Assembly (NCBI GenBank): GCA_030737835.1
Contig: CM060854.1
Span: forward strand, 16,243,687-16,307,686
Length of the DNA stretch: 64,000 nt
From: Acorus gramineus
Lineage: Eukaryota; Streptophyta; Magnoliopsida; Acorales; Acoraceae
Reading direction: 5' to 3'
The position numbers were made by a program, and so were the translations under genes. The stretch's first letter is position 1. Every line of letters starts with the position of its first letter. Shown piece by piece: positions 23,180 through 34,219 of this stretch. The notes beneath the pieces are model-generated. The model had not been told where the DNA came from. It did not search any database and worked only from the letters and a program-made list of their open reading frames with translations.

Positions 23180-24820
23180 CTTGGTTGAGCGACACATTTA
23201 GCCACATGCCACCATGAATTATAAAACCCAACATCCAAGAGCGGTATGCCCGTGCATATATTTTATTCGTTCTTGGTTGCACATATATTTGCTGATGGCA
23301 CGGGGAATAAGATCCATTTGTGTTATCTACATCTTCTGAGAGATCTTGACCTGGCTGGATACTACTCTTGGGGTTCTGCTGCATTAGCACACTTGTATAG
23401 GGCACTATACAGAGGTAGTCTGATCAAAGATGTGACGTTCGTGAGATCAGCAAGTTTTTTTTCACTGTTGCAGATATGATCATGGGAGAGACTACAAGTT
23501 GGTCGACCAAACCTACGAGATGCAGATTTTGTGCTTGGAGACAGACCATTGGGTTCGAGGTAATAAAAGTGAAATTTTAATTCACTACTACAATATAATT
23601 CAATATAGTTTCAACTAATATATATTTTGCATTTAGGTGGAATATTGTGACACAAAGATTTGATGAGTCAACACATGCTTTCATATACTCAGGGCACAAT
23701 TGAATTACCAACATGAGTCACAGGTAATGAGAGTTGAAAAACCACTATATATTTCACAAATTGTTCAAGCTTACATATAATTTCATGTGAGTTTATCATT
23801 TTGTAGGTTACATGGCGACCATACGTTGGCAAATATGACCAACTACCTTCTATGTGTAGATACGAGCCATCATTATGGATAGCGAGGGTTCCCCTCATTT
23901 GCTTTGACATAGTAGAGATGCATGTGCCCGACAGAGTCGCCCGTCAATTCGGTTTCAAACAAGACATACCACGTTAAGTAGAGAGGATAGACCGAATCAA
24001 CAAAAGTGGTCCACAGGATGTGGATTGGGTAGAATTCCATGGTGCCTATCTCGAGCGATGGGATGAACGTGAGGATCACATCCATGATTTTCCTCAGACT
24101 CGAAGCTCCATGAGATATATGGAGTGTTATTGGGAACGAATACTGAGACATATCATGCCACCACCCCCTCCGAGACCCCCTCATAGATATATTGCAGATA
24201 ACATGGTAGGTTTTGGTTTAAACAGATTTTATGGCATTCTTAACCATCCATGCACAAATTTTCCTATAATTAACTAATATCACTTAATATTCGTAGTTGC
24301 CAGCAATGCAAAACATTAGTGAGGTGCTCGCTCGAGGAGCATTGTTGCATCCCAACTATGAGGAGTGGGGATGCATTGTTGCGGTGACTTGTTACCTAGC
24401 AGAGGCGGTGGTGGGGGACATGCCATAGCCAGAAGATGATGACTCCTATGTTCCTTCTCTAGATCGTGGTGGATTACATGATGCTTATGATGACACGACA
24501 GCTCCTACTTTCTTTTGGGATTGGTGAACATATGTTCACCATTGAGGAGTTGTTTAGTGAAGGAGTACACATCATAGATGACGATCCAAAACAACAAGCT
24601 CCACAGCCACCTCCCCATCCAGAGACCTTTGCTGTATTACAGACGAGGACCTCACCCACTTTTTGGATCCTCTCTTGTTGAGATTGCACAGGCAGATGTA
24701 GGTGAGAGGACTCCCATCACAACAATAACTTCTTCTGCACCGCCAGATGCACCGTCTTCTTTAGCACCACCTGCTCCTAGGGAGACTAAGAAGAAAGGAT
24801 GGAGACGGTTTCTAGGATGA
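23180..24820 (+). pseudogene. Plant mobile domain (PMD, MAIN/MAIL-like) remnant
   Basis: The reading begins abruptly at WLSDTFSHMPP (about 23186) and continues with ERYARAYILFVLGC, then DGTGNKIHLCYLHLLRDLD, YYSWGSAALAHLYRALY, WERLQVGRPN, VTWRPYVGKYDQLP and PLICFDIVEMHVPDRVARQFG, all marks of the PMD family (PF10536). Introns are recognisable at 23560-23636 and about 23724-23806. The N-terminal half of the usual PMD is absent. The tail (about 24300-24820) is low in similarity and ends in a basic stretch (KKKGWRRFLG). PMD proteins MAIN and MAIL1 of Arabidopsis act in transposon silencing and genome stability, and PMDs also occur inside transposons; which role applied here is unknown. Confidence 0.85.
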
Positions 24821-25058
24821 TTGTGTTTGTGTCATGACTTTAGATCAAAATGAATTCTAGGACAATGGGTTTGTTTTTATTGGAATGTAATATAAGTATG
24901 TGTTTATTGGAATGTAATATGGGCATGTGTTTATTAGAATGTAATATGGGTATGTGTTTATTAATTTTTCTATTCTTGGATGTTGAAAAATAGAACAATA
25001 CATAAAAATAAACAGGAAAAAAATCAAACCAGAGTTAACTGGGTGTTGATTAACACTT

Positions 25059-25226
25059 GAGGCGTGTTATATATAACACGCCTCTGTGTTTACAAAGGAG
25101 GTGTTATATATAACACACCTCCCTTTGAAAGTATTTCTTTAAGATAGTTGTTTACAATAGAGACGTGTTATATATAACACGCCTCTAATTTTTTCAAAAG
25201 CGGCGTGTTATATATAACACTCCTCC
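25059..25226. repeat. Right subterminal palindrome array (four copies)
   Basis: Four copies begin at about 25059, 25097, 25160 and 25200. All four keep an uninterrupted TGTTATATATAACA centre, and the flanking GAGGC/GCCTC arms show one to three changes. This is the inverted counterpart of the left array but has one copy more. Confidence 0.95.
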
Positions 25227-25447
25227 TTTGATATGCTATTTCAAAAAAATAGCATCCCGTGAGGTGCTGTTTTAAAATACAGAACATGCCTCTGTAAAAA
25301 AATAAATAAATAAATAAATCCAGTCAGCGCTGACGTGAAAGCGTTGACCGGGTCCAAGGTTAGTTTTTGCAATTAAAAATGGAGCGGGGTTAAAAGTAAA
25401 ATTAAATCATTTCAGGGGGTTAATTATGAAAATTTCTCAATATATAT

Positions 25448-25904
25448 ATGAATCACATTTCATTATATGGGGCATGCAAAAGCCATTCAACAACAACCAC
25501 CCCCCCTCCCCCTAAACCTAGTTTTGGCAACCAGTTTCATGTTTTTAAAAAATTTATTACACGGGCTAACATTTTTATTTTTATTTTTTTGCTAGAAAAT
25601 AAAGAATGCCTCTCAAATGGTGACCACCAAAATACACGTAATCTGTTGTACCCGTCCTTTGAAATGTCCCAACTATAGGATTTTTTTTTTTCTTGAGAAT
25701 TGACTATAGAAATATATTGACACCAAAAAAAAAAAAAAAACTATAAGAAATATATACTCCTATCCGCGGACAGTTTGCGTGGCAGCGTGCGCAACGTTAC
25801 TCGGCATATGAGACGCAATTGACTTTTGAAAATTTTTCATATACTCGACAGAACTTTATCACTACGTGTCTTGGTCCATTACAATGTATTAATAAGATTT
25901 ATAT
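25448..25904. other. Short AT-rich spacer
   Basis: Contains a C-rich patch (about 25498-25512) and A/T runs. No gene or element is seen. Confidence 0.5.
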
Positions 25905-25913
25905 TAATATTTT

Positions 25914-26847
25914 AGGTTAAAGATATTTAAATCTCTATAAATATAAAAAATTCATATTAGTCCTATTAAATTTGGGACAGACGTACGAGTCCCTAAAAAC
26001 TCAGAAAAATCCAATTATCATCCTGAGTTAAATTTTTATCCAAATTTAGCGGAATATTCATAGAATATTTCATCACATATAATTGTGTAGACATTGAAGT
26101 CCTTATAAACCGTCATAAAGACAAATTAGTCCCTGCAAAAGATAAAATTGCTCCTAAAAAACTTTTACATTAAATTGTGTATATATTATAGTCCCTATAA
26201 ATAATCATAAAGACAAATTAGTCCCCGCGAAGACTTTTACATATAATTGAATAGACATTATAGTCCTTATAAACAATCGTAAAGATAAATTGGTCCATCT
26301 AAAAGACAAAAATACCCTTGAAGAATTTTTACATTTAATTGTGCATACATTGCAATTTAAAAATTAAATACCCTCTAAAAGACTGCAATTTCTACACAAT
26401 TAAATGTAAAAATTCTTTAGGGGCATTTTTGTCTTTTACATGTACCAATTTGTCTTTACGATTATTTATAAGGACTGTAATGTCTATCCAATTAAATGTA
26501 AAAATCTTTCAGGGGCAATTTTATCTTTTGGAATGACTAATTTGTCTTTATGATTGTTTATAGGGACTGCAATGTGTACACAATTTAATGTAAAAGTCTT
26601 TCAGGGCAATTTTATCTTTTGCAGGGACTAATTTGTCTTTATGACTGTTTATAAGGACTTCAATGTCAACACAATTATATGTGACAGAATATTCTGGAAA
26701 TATTCCGTTAAGTTTGGATGAAAATTTAACTCAGGGATGATAATTGGGTTTTTTTGAGTTTTCAGGGACTCGTACGTCTGTCCTAATTTTAATAGGAATT
26801 TTATATGAGTTTTTTCATATTTGTAGGAACTTAGACGTCTCTAACCC
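25914..26847. mobile_element. Foldback (long inverted repeat) element, MULE-like duplication
   Basis: The two halves are inverted copies of each other over nearly the whole 934 bp, meeting near 26385. Each arm contains three to four degenerate tandem units of about 80-95 bp built on AAAGACAAATTAGTCCC and its complement. The element is flanked by a perfect 9-bp duplication TAATATTTT (25905-25913 and 26848-26856). The ends read AGGTTAAAG and CTAACCC. There is no coding capacity. If transcribed it would form a long double-stranded RNA hairpin. Confidence 0.85.
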
Positions 26848-26856
26848 TAATATTTT

Positions 26857-27197
26857 TTATTTTTTTGATAAATATGTGTTATCCATAAATACACATTGAT
26901 AAAATTTTCACTGATATAAAAGATTTCATTGACTCTTGGATTGTTATGCAAAAGGAACTACCATAAAGATCATATTCATAATAAGAAATGATGTAACGGT
27001 CCATAGTAAACACAGCTTTAAAAACGCATCACACATGTAAATTGTTTTTGTGGAACACTTGCGTAGTCAGCTCTGCCATAGAAATTCTAAAAAGCCTGGA
27101 ATGTAATTGTTTGTTTCCTTGATTAAATCTTATCCTAAATTGAGAGGATATAGGGAGGCTCTGCACTTTCCTTTTTTTTTTTTTTTGTGTTTTTACT
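26857..27197. other. AT-rich spacer
   Basis: Includes a T-run at about 27172-27186. No gene or paired termini are seen. Confidence 0.5.
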
Positions 27198-27202
27198 CTA
27201 TT

Positions 27203-27939
27203 TGTAGGGCCTAAAAATGAGGATCCGGCCCATCAAACCCTTAATACCCGACGACCAAGCACATATCCAAGTCAGTATTTCATATTAAATTTTTGAATAA
27301 AGGATCATCAATGACTGGTTCTCTAAATCCTAATAGAATATATTATATCTAGAACTATCATTAAACTGATTCACTAAGATCACAACAATATATCATGGAT
27401 TTAGAAAAATCATCATTTGATTCACAAGATCTCAGCAAATTATGTGTATTTATCAATTGATAATGACAGCAGATTCTGCAAATCCCTCTAATAACACATA
27501 ATCAATCCCCTAAATCTAAGATCTCTTCCCATCCGTCCGAGGGAAGAGAGATCTAGAGAGGATTCTAGGGCATCCATCAATGTACTATAAATAAAGAACG
27601 AATTCTCCCTATTGGGAGGAGGAAACATTTTTTTCCACTAGACCCTTGGTACAACATGGGCTGAGTCGACCGTCGGAAGGGTTGTTTACTAGCTCTTTCA
27701 GTTGGAGATCCCACCACCAAAAAGAGGAACTACGTGTGACTTGATCCTTTACCAAAGGTACGTAGGCAGCCTGAGAAGTTACATCAGATTCAGTTCAAAT
27801 CAAACCAAACTCGGACTGCCCTCGAGTCCGGTCCATTCAAGGAGGAGGATCGCCGGCAATCAAACGGTACCTGTCAAAGCAGACATGAGCGAACGGATTC
27901 TGACGACCCGAACCCGGTACGTCATTTTTTGCCCCTCCA
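27203..27939 (+). mobile_element. Solo LTR, 737 bp
   Basis: The segment begins TGTAGGGC and ends GCCCCTCCA (inverted: TGGAGGGGC), flanked by the perfect 5-bp duplication CTATT (27198-27202 and 27940-27944). A TATA-like CTATAAATAAAG lies at about 27584-27596, and the ACGTAGGCAG motif common in the R/U5 part of plant LTRs is at about 27761. There is no primer-binding site after the end, so the internal part was lost by LTR-LTR recombination. It is a different family from the 3.2 kb LTRs. Confidence 0.75.
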
Positions 27940-27944
27940 CTATT

Positions 27945-29059
27945 CTTCCTCAATTTCAAAATTTGTAATTCAAAATCAGAAATAAAACCAGGTAATTTGT
28001 ACCTCTTCAAAAAAAAAAAAAATTGTAGAGAGAGGATTGATTGCATGGTTAATTGCTTAATAGGTGCTGCTACACTCATTACTAAGACCGACCTTGAGCA
28101 TAGGCGATTATGGCGGTCGTTTAGGGCCCCCAAATTTGGATGGCCTCAAAATCTAAAAAAAATATTATTTTTTTGTATTTTATTTGAATTTTTTTTTTGT
28201 TTTGTATTTGTATTTGAATTTTATTTTAATTTTAAATTCTTTTCCACATTTTCTAGTTGTTCCTATTTTATTAGAATTTATTTTATTTGTTATTTGATTT
28301 GCATAGAAGAAACTCAGTTCACACATTATTTTTCACATTTTATTTATTTTTGATTTGCTCGTTAATCTTTTTTTCATTTGTTTTTATCTTCTTTTTATTT
28401 TCTATTTTTTTATCCCTGCTTATTTGGGATTTTGTTTTTTGTTGGGTAAATTTCCTATTTCTACTAGGTTTTATTTTAATTATTATTTGATATACAAAGA
28501 ACAAAATAGTATTGGGTCACATTTTATTTTTAATTAATTAGTTTATTTGTTTTTATTGTTTATTACTTTTTTGTTTTTATTCTATATTTATTTTTCATTC
28601 ACATTTCTGTTTTGATTTTGAAGTAGTTTATTTAATTTTTAAAAATTTATCCTTATTTTCTCTTTGTTTGTTAGTTTTCATTGTTTCTTTTTGTTAGGCT
28701 TGATTGTTTTAAAAAATAAAAATTAAAAAATATTCATTTCTTTATGATAATGAAAAATATTTATCTAAATTTAGGGGTCCCTTTTATGAGCATGCTTAGG
28801 GCCCCATTTCCGAGCATGCCTAAGGCCCCATTTCCTTTTGTCAATCTTAGAGTCGGCCATGTTGATTATTGTTGTCCTAACTCAAGAAAATAGATATGAA
28901 ATCTTAAATAGATATGGGAAAAAAATTATACATTCAATTCATTCTAAGTATACTTTTTTTTTTTTTTGTGAAAGAGCATTATTAGTCTATTACACAACAG
29001 TCCACAATGTCAATCCTGCAGGCAATCTATATACCTAGATAGCCTTCCAATGAGATCTC
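27945..29059. other. T-rich, strand-asymmetric stretch, perhaps a decayed element (28084-28860)
   Basis: From about 28150 to 28700 the + strand is dominated by T with few A, C or G. This block is flanked by related GC-richer pieces: CCGACCTTGAGCATAGGCG with TTTAGGGCCCCCAAATTT on the left and, inverted, GGCCGACTCTAAG with GGGCC blocks on the right. That suggests the ends of one non-autonomous element, but pairing is poor and I see no TSD. Confidence 0.35.
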
Positions 29060-29900
29060 ATTAAAATTGTTTTTACATTTTATTAAAAATGGATTCATTT
29101 AACTTGCTATGAAACATATACATTCTTTATCAAAACACACACACACATATATATATATATATTAGAGTACCTTTGGAGGCAAGACTATGTTGCGGACTAT
29201 CTCTAACATTATTCTTTATGAATGTATATAGCTGTGACACCAGGGATGACCGAGTATGGAAATGGTTACACTCAATCCATTTTATGACTCAAAATGCAAA
29301 CCGCATGTGTTTTTTATATTTTTTTAAGTCATATATTTCATCTGATGATAAATATACATTTTATAAAATGTGAATTACATAGTCCAATGAATTAAAATCA
29401 TTTATAGAAAATTTGAAATTTTTTTGACAAGGAATATACACTTCGATATAATGAGTGAAGAATGCTAAGACTGCATTTGAGATTGTAAAAACAATTGAGT
29501 CTAATAAAACTATTTTTCTAAGGAAAATGTTACACTTATACATTTTTACTATTCAAAATGCTGTGTGCCCATGTTTTCAACTTTTTTTTAAATCATATAT
29601 CTCACATAATAAGGTATGTATTTTTTTAAAAAAATTATATTCTCAAATGAATTGAATTGTATTATTTATAAAAAATGTAAATTTTTTTTTAATGGGGGTA
29701 TATATCTTCTTACTGTGAGTGAAATGTTTTGATAAGATATATAAGACTATATTTAGTACAGTTAAAACAGATCGTGCAACAACTAACAACGCTTTTTCTA
29801 TGGAGTGTTGTTACACTCAATTTTTTCAATTTTTTTTCTCAGTCCAAAACACAGTCTTATATACCACATTAGAAATTCAGTGAAGCATATACCTTGTTAA
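29060..29900. repeat. Degenerate tandem repeat, about 250-300 bp period
   Basis: Three stretches (about 29070-29380, 29400-29660, 29700-29900) share an order of motifs: TTACACTCAAT or TTACACTTATAC, TCAAAATGC, a T-run, then CATATAT(C/T)TCA. Similarity is low and the sequence is AT-rich. No gene seen. Confidence 0.4.
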
Positions 29901-30252
29901 ATATTGTATATACCATATTAAATATTTTCTTATATTTACTAAAAATGGGTTCATTCAACTCAAAATGAAGCGATATATATTTTTTTATCAAAGCATATAC
30001 CTCATTAGATAATGTTTACTATTTAAAAAAAAATAAAAACATGTGAGGTCTGAGTTTTGGTTGAGGAATATGACTGAGTCTAACATTTTTCTTTTTTTAT
30101 TCGTTGGGAGCACTCAATGGGCCTAGGCCCTTTTTGGGTTCATCTCATCTGAATGTCTTATGGTGAGATCTCGATCGTTGGATAAGTTTAATCTTTGACG
30201 AAAAGAAAGCCACGGATCAGGTGGTCTACCAAGGGAACACCAATAGAGCTGC

Positions 30253-30315
30253 CTATAAATACGGACATGGAGCGATTCTCTCTTACTTCTCATCTCCTGT
30301 TAGGGTTAGGGTTTT
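30253..30315 (+). promoter_or_regulatory. TATA box and telo-box of the ALBA gene
   Basis: CTATAAAT at 30253-30260 lies 72-79 bp before the start codon. TAGGGTTAGGGTTTT at 30301-30315 contains the complement of the plant telo-box AAACCCTA, an element often found just downstream of the start site in genes for translation and growth. Confidence 0.6.
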
Positions 30316-30331
30316 AAGTATTCATCAATCA

Positions 30332-32847
30332 ATGGAGGAGGTGACGGAGGGGATCAACAACCTGCAGTTGAGCGAACCGCACAAGAAGAACAAGATCCAG
30401 GTCTCCAACACCAAGAAACCTCTCTTCTTCTACGTCAACCTCGCCAAGGTATATCTATTTCTCTGTTCATTCATTGAATAACATGTGTTATTGGGCTTTT
30501 TAGGGTTCCTGATGTGAATTTCTGATTTTTAAGTGTTATTTGGATCCCGTGTGAATGTAGGATGTCTATTGTCAGATGTGTTTATTAGGGTTTCTGTTAT
30601 GTTGATTTCAAATGGTTTTGTTTTTTTGGAATAAAAAGACGTTTTTTTTGTTGTGGTTGGCAGAGGTATATGCAGCAGCACAATGAGGTGGAGCTCTCGG
30701 CTCTTGGCATGGGTATAGTTTCTTTCCTACTCTGTCTTTACTTTCTCTTGTTCTTTTTTGGGTTTTGTTTTGGTGTATTTGGTTTCCCCTTTGTGTTCGC
30801 ATTCTTGTGTGTGAAATTTATGTGATTTTGGTGTTGCTATTATGTTTTCCCCCTTTGTTCCATATGTCTAGTAGTGTTTTTGGATTATTTTTTGTACCTA
30901 TGATTAGCTTGCATTATGTATGGAATGGATCATGAAGTATTGTTTCCATTGATAAAGCTGGTACAAGGTTAGGGTTGGGACAGGCAGATTTACTTGCCAT
31001 AAAAAACCCATGTGTTGATATTGATACATTTATCTGGCATGAAATGACAAAATAAGCTGGAGACCAGCTTCTTTCGTATTCTCCCCCGCAAAAGTTTGAG
31101 GTTCTACAGAGTTTCTGTTGGCCTATTGGTGTTTGTGGTTATCCTTCAATGCTTCTGGAAATGAGGTGTGGGTTTCAAAGTGCAATTGAAAGGCGTTTAT
31201 TAGGCACACATCCTGGGGATTTAGAAATCTGACCAGCTTGTTAGACAGTGACTGCTGAATAGGCTTTTTTTTGGATATCCTTACTCTTGGAGCATCATTT
31301 TGTTTTATCTCATGACACTTGTAGTCATCCAGTGTGTTGCATAGTACTATAAGTTCTCTTCAGGTCCATGCCAATAATCAGTTCGCTAATTGTTTGGGTG
31401 TTTATATTGTCTTATCCTTGTGCAGTGATCTTATTTGTTCTAGCAGTTACTGAACCTTTTCTCTGTCCTCAGTGTCATTTTTATTATATGTTTTTTTTTT
31501 TCACTTGATCTGAATCCAACACCCAAGCATGTGACTTAATAAATTTCTAAATAGTGCTTACAAAAAATAAAAACAAGCACCTGTTAATGGTGCCATGGAT
31601 TGTGGACCTCGTCTTCAACTTTTATCTCACTTACCATCTTAGAGCTTTTTTTTTTTTTCGCAGCAAAGTAGAAAATGACATATCATATCAATGCTGTTTT
31701 CTAGATTCTTAAATTGGCTGTGCTTTAGATTTCCTGCTTTCCATTTCAAAGTTCTGAAATGGATGATAAATTTCATCTAACTTGAATTCATAATCCCTTG
31801 TGTGCCTCGGTACGCACGACACTTATCCATTGTTTTTAATTTTTTCACATAAACAATTCGAGTCAGGTCTTCCTATCAGACCTTGGTCAACCTTGGACTT
31901 AGGCCACAGCTTCAGCTTAGCTATTTGGTCCGATCATCTCATAGTTGTTGTCTGTTTTTTAATTTAATAAGATTTGCACTATAATTAGTGGAGGTTGTTT
32001 GCTTATTTCTGTGCCCTATGTATGTATATGATGTGTTTCATTAGGTGTTTATTTTGTTTCTTCAACTTGAGCTATTTCACTGTCATCTTAGTTTTAAATG
32101 TAAATATATAACTTGTTTTGCTGCTACACTAACACTACATTTGTCTATAGAGCTTGTACCATGCTTCTGAAAATTTGAGACATGACAGCTTTAGTTTTTA
32201 CATGTTACTACTAGCCCAAGATATTGCAGATATTGTAAAGCTAGGTAAGCATTTGGTATTTTGCTGTATCATGATTTTGATGATTTAAAGAAAGTTTTTA
32301 ATTTACATTCCAGTCATTGTAGAATGCCTGCTGTGGCCATGACCAAGGTTATATGTAATATGTCTTTTATGTTTTTTATATTTGTCTTGCATTGTTTTTA
32401 TTTATACCTTGTTAAAACCATCATGACTTAACTCACTTTAAACTGTTTGTGCAGCAATTGCCACTGTTGTTACCATCGCAGAGATCCTGAAAAACAATGG
32501 GCTTGCTGTTGAAAAAAGTGAGATTCTTATTTATTCCTATCCGAGCTTGTTTTCTTTTGTGATATTCTCAGCTCGAAAATGCTGTCTACATTGCAGAGAT
32601 TATGACATCAACCATTGATATGAAGGATGAATCGAGAGGGCGACCCATACAGAAAGCCAAGGTAACTGGGATCCATTGAAATATATGAAACAATGATAAA
32701 TACCATTGTAAAAAATGGCATGACATGTGGTTTGCCATTTCTCAGATTGAAATTGTGCTGGGCAAGACGGAAAACTTTGATGAGTTGATGGCTGCTGCAG
32801 CAGAGGAAAGGGAGATTGCCATTGCCGATGGTGAGGAGCTGAGCTGA
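30332..32847 (+). CDS. ALBA1: ALBA-family DNA/RNA-binding protein, 5 exons
   Basis: Exons: 30332-30448, 30664-30712, 32455-32517, 32597-32661, 32746-32847; all introns are GT/AG and phases match, giving 131 residues. The Alba domain (about residues 22-115) shows the near-invariant plant segment KIQVSNTKKPLFFYVNLAKR, then VELSALGMAIATVVTIAEILKNNG and RPIQKAKIEIVLGK. It resembles the short plant ALBA1/ALBA2 group (At1g29250/At2g34160) rather than the longer RGG-tailed forms. Known family role: nucleic-acid binding, including R-loops in chromatin and mRNA; plant ALBA1 and ALBA2 act as a heterodimer. Intron 2 is 1.7 kb. I cannot tell whether this is the ALBA1 or ALBA2 orthologue. Confidence 0.95.
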
Positions 32848-34219
32848 AATCATTGTCAATCATCTATGTTATTTGGTTTGTGGTTCTTTAGCATCTGGTC
32901 CTAGTCCTCATCTTAACATCTGAGGCGCACTTTTAAGTTGGATATTGTTGTGTCCAATAGTGAGCTCTTATGTTGGTAATTTTTTTTTTTTAACAATTTG
33001 TTATAATTTTAGAGTAGGTGCTTTTGTAGAAAGTATCAATTATTTTATTGAGTATTTGTGATGCATATTTGTTCCTTAGCCCTCCTGTTTGTGTCATGAT
33101 TTAACAGCAGTTCCTACAGGTTGACAAATCTCTGACCTCATGAGTTTCTTTTATTCCAGTTAATGTGTATTACAGTTTGATATTTACCCAGCTGGAGTTT
33201 GACTTAACTAGAATCGTCTCTAAAAACTAGTTGTTTTAAGGTTCTAGCTAGTTAAACGGTATAAAGTGGAGTGGACTTCAATTTAACTCCTGAAAAGTCT
33301 CTAATCAAGCATGAAGATGATAAATAGATGTAACTGTTTATGATGTGAGCAATTAATGGTTCAGCCTACGAGACATGCAGAGTGTGTGTGTGTAAATTAT
33401 TCTCTTTCAAAACTTTGATAATTCATGGGATAAATGTGGTATCGGATGCGGAGGTGATTTTCATCTATTACAAGGGAGTGGTTTTGGACCACCCCAGCTT
33501 CAAGAGATTGTGGAGGAGATTCGGTATAGCTTCTTCAAAGCCCTCTGATAAGGAGGGTATAAAACTTCTGTTCTCTAATATACAATGATTGTATATATAT
33601 TTTGTAATATTTTGTTACATATAATATAATATGCCACATGCCTGTTTTTATTTTATTTTAAAAAAAAAACTGGATAATTTGTTTTATTATGGAATTTTGT
33701 TGAGGACAATATGTTTCTTTAATGAAGTTTATAGAGCCGAGCCTAATGTTTTTCAAGATTGGGCCGCAATGAGACGAACTTAAACTTATTTAATAATTAA
33801 TCAATCTTGAATTAGATTGCGAACACGGTTCATGGATGTGAAGTGAACCAGGAGCTTGACTTAACGTGATTAAAAAACCTTTAAACCTTTCATGAGGGTT
33901 CTTTCGTTATCATATAAACCTTATGTAACTGTGAATCACACATGCCAAATCAGCATGTGTATTTCTACTACTAAGATCCAATCCTAAATACCTAAAAATT
34001 TCAAAATGATCAATCATTGCATTTCTCCTGTTTTCCCGCCAAAGTACAACATGGTCTGCAAATGAATTGTGTGGTATAGGACCCCAAAAAAAAAAAGCCA
34101 CAACCAGGCTCCAGTAGTTCCCAACCTTCTGTTCTCCCTCCCAATGATTCCTATCAGTGTTCAAAACAAAGAGATAAAGAAGGTTGAAAAGAAAACCAGC
34201 TGCGACAGGATCCACCTTT
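32848..34219. other. Spacer between the convergent ALBA and BT1 genes
   Basis: The first part is the likely ALBA 3' UTR. A small open frame at 33382-33588 has no family resemblance. The part near 34219 should be the BT1 3' UTR. No element ends are seen. Confidence 0.5.

Larger units (their letters stand above)
20334..25438 (+). mobile_element. Mutator-like element carrying a transposase and a plant mobile domain
   Basis: The element is bounded by a perfect 9-bp duplication AATATATAT (20325-20333 and 25439-25447). The terminal inverted repeats are long: GGGAAATTTTCATAATTAA at the left pairs with the reverse complement of the right end, and pairing continues through TTTAATTGCAAAAACTAACC, the ACGTCAGCGCTGACTGG block and the palindromic array, about 330 bp per side. 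Between them lie a mudrA-type transposase pseudogene (about 21160-23160) and a plant mobile domain pseudogene (about 23180-24820), both on the + strand. The 5105-bp copy is dead as a source of transposase, but its ends are well preserved, so it could have been moved in trans. Confidence 0.92.

Noticed and set aside
28838-29038. Frame with a possible membrane segment (MSILESAMLIIVVLTQ)
   Set aside because: It begins at a TTG codon in a decayed repeat region and has no relatives that I recognise.
33382-33588. 68-codon frame after ALBA
   Set aside because: No family resemblance and no codon bias; most likely chance sequence in the spacer.
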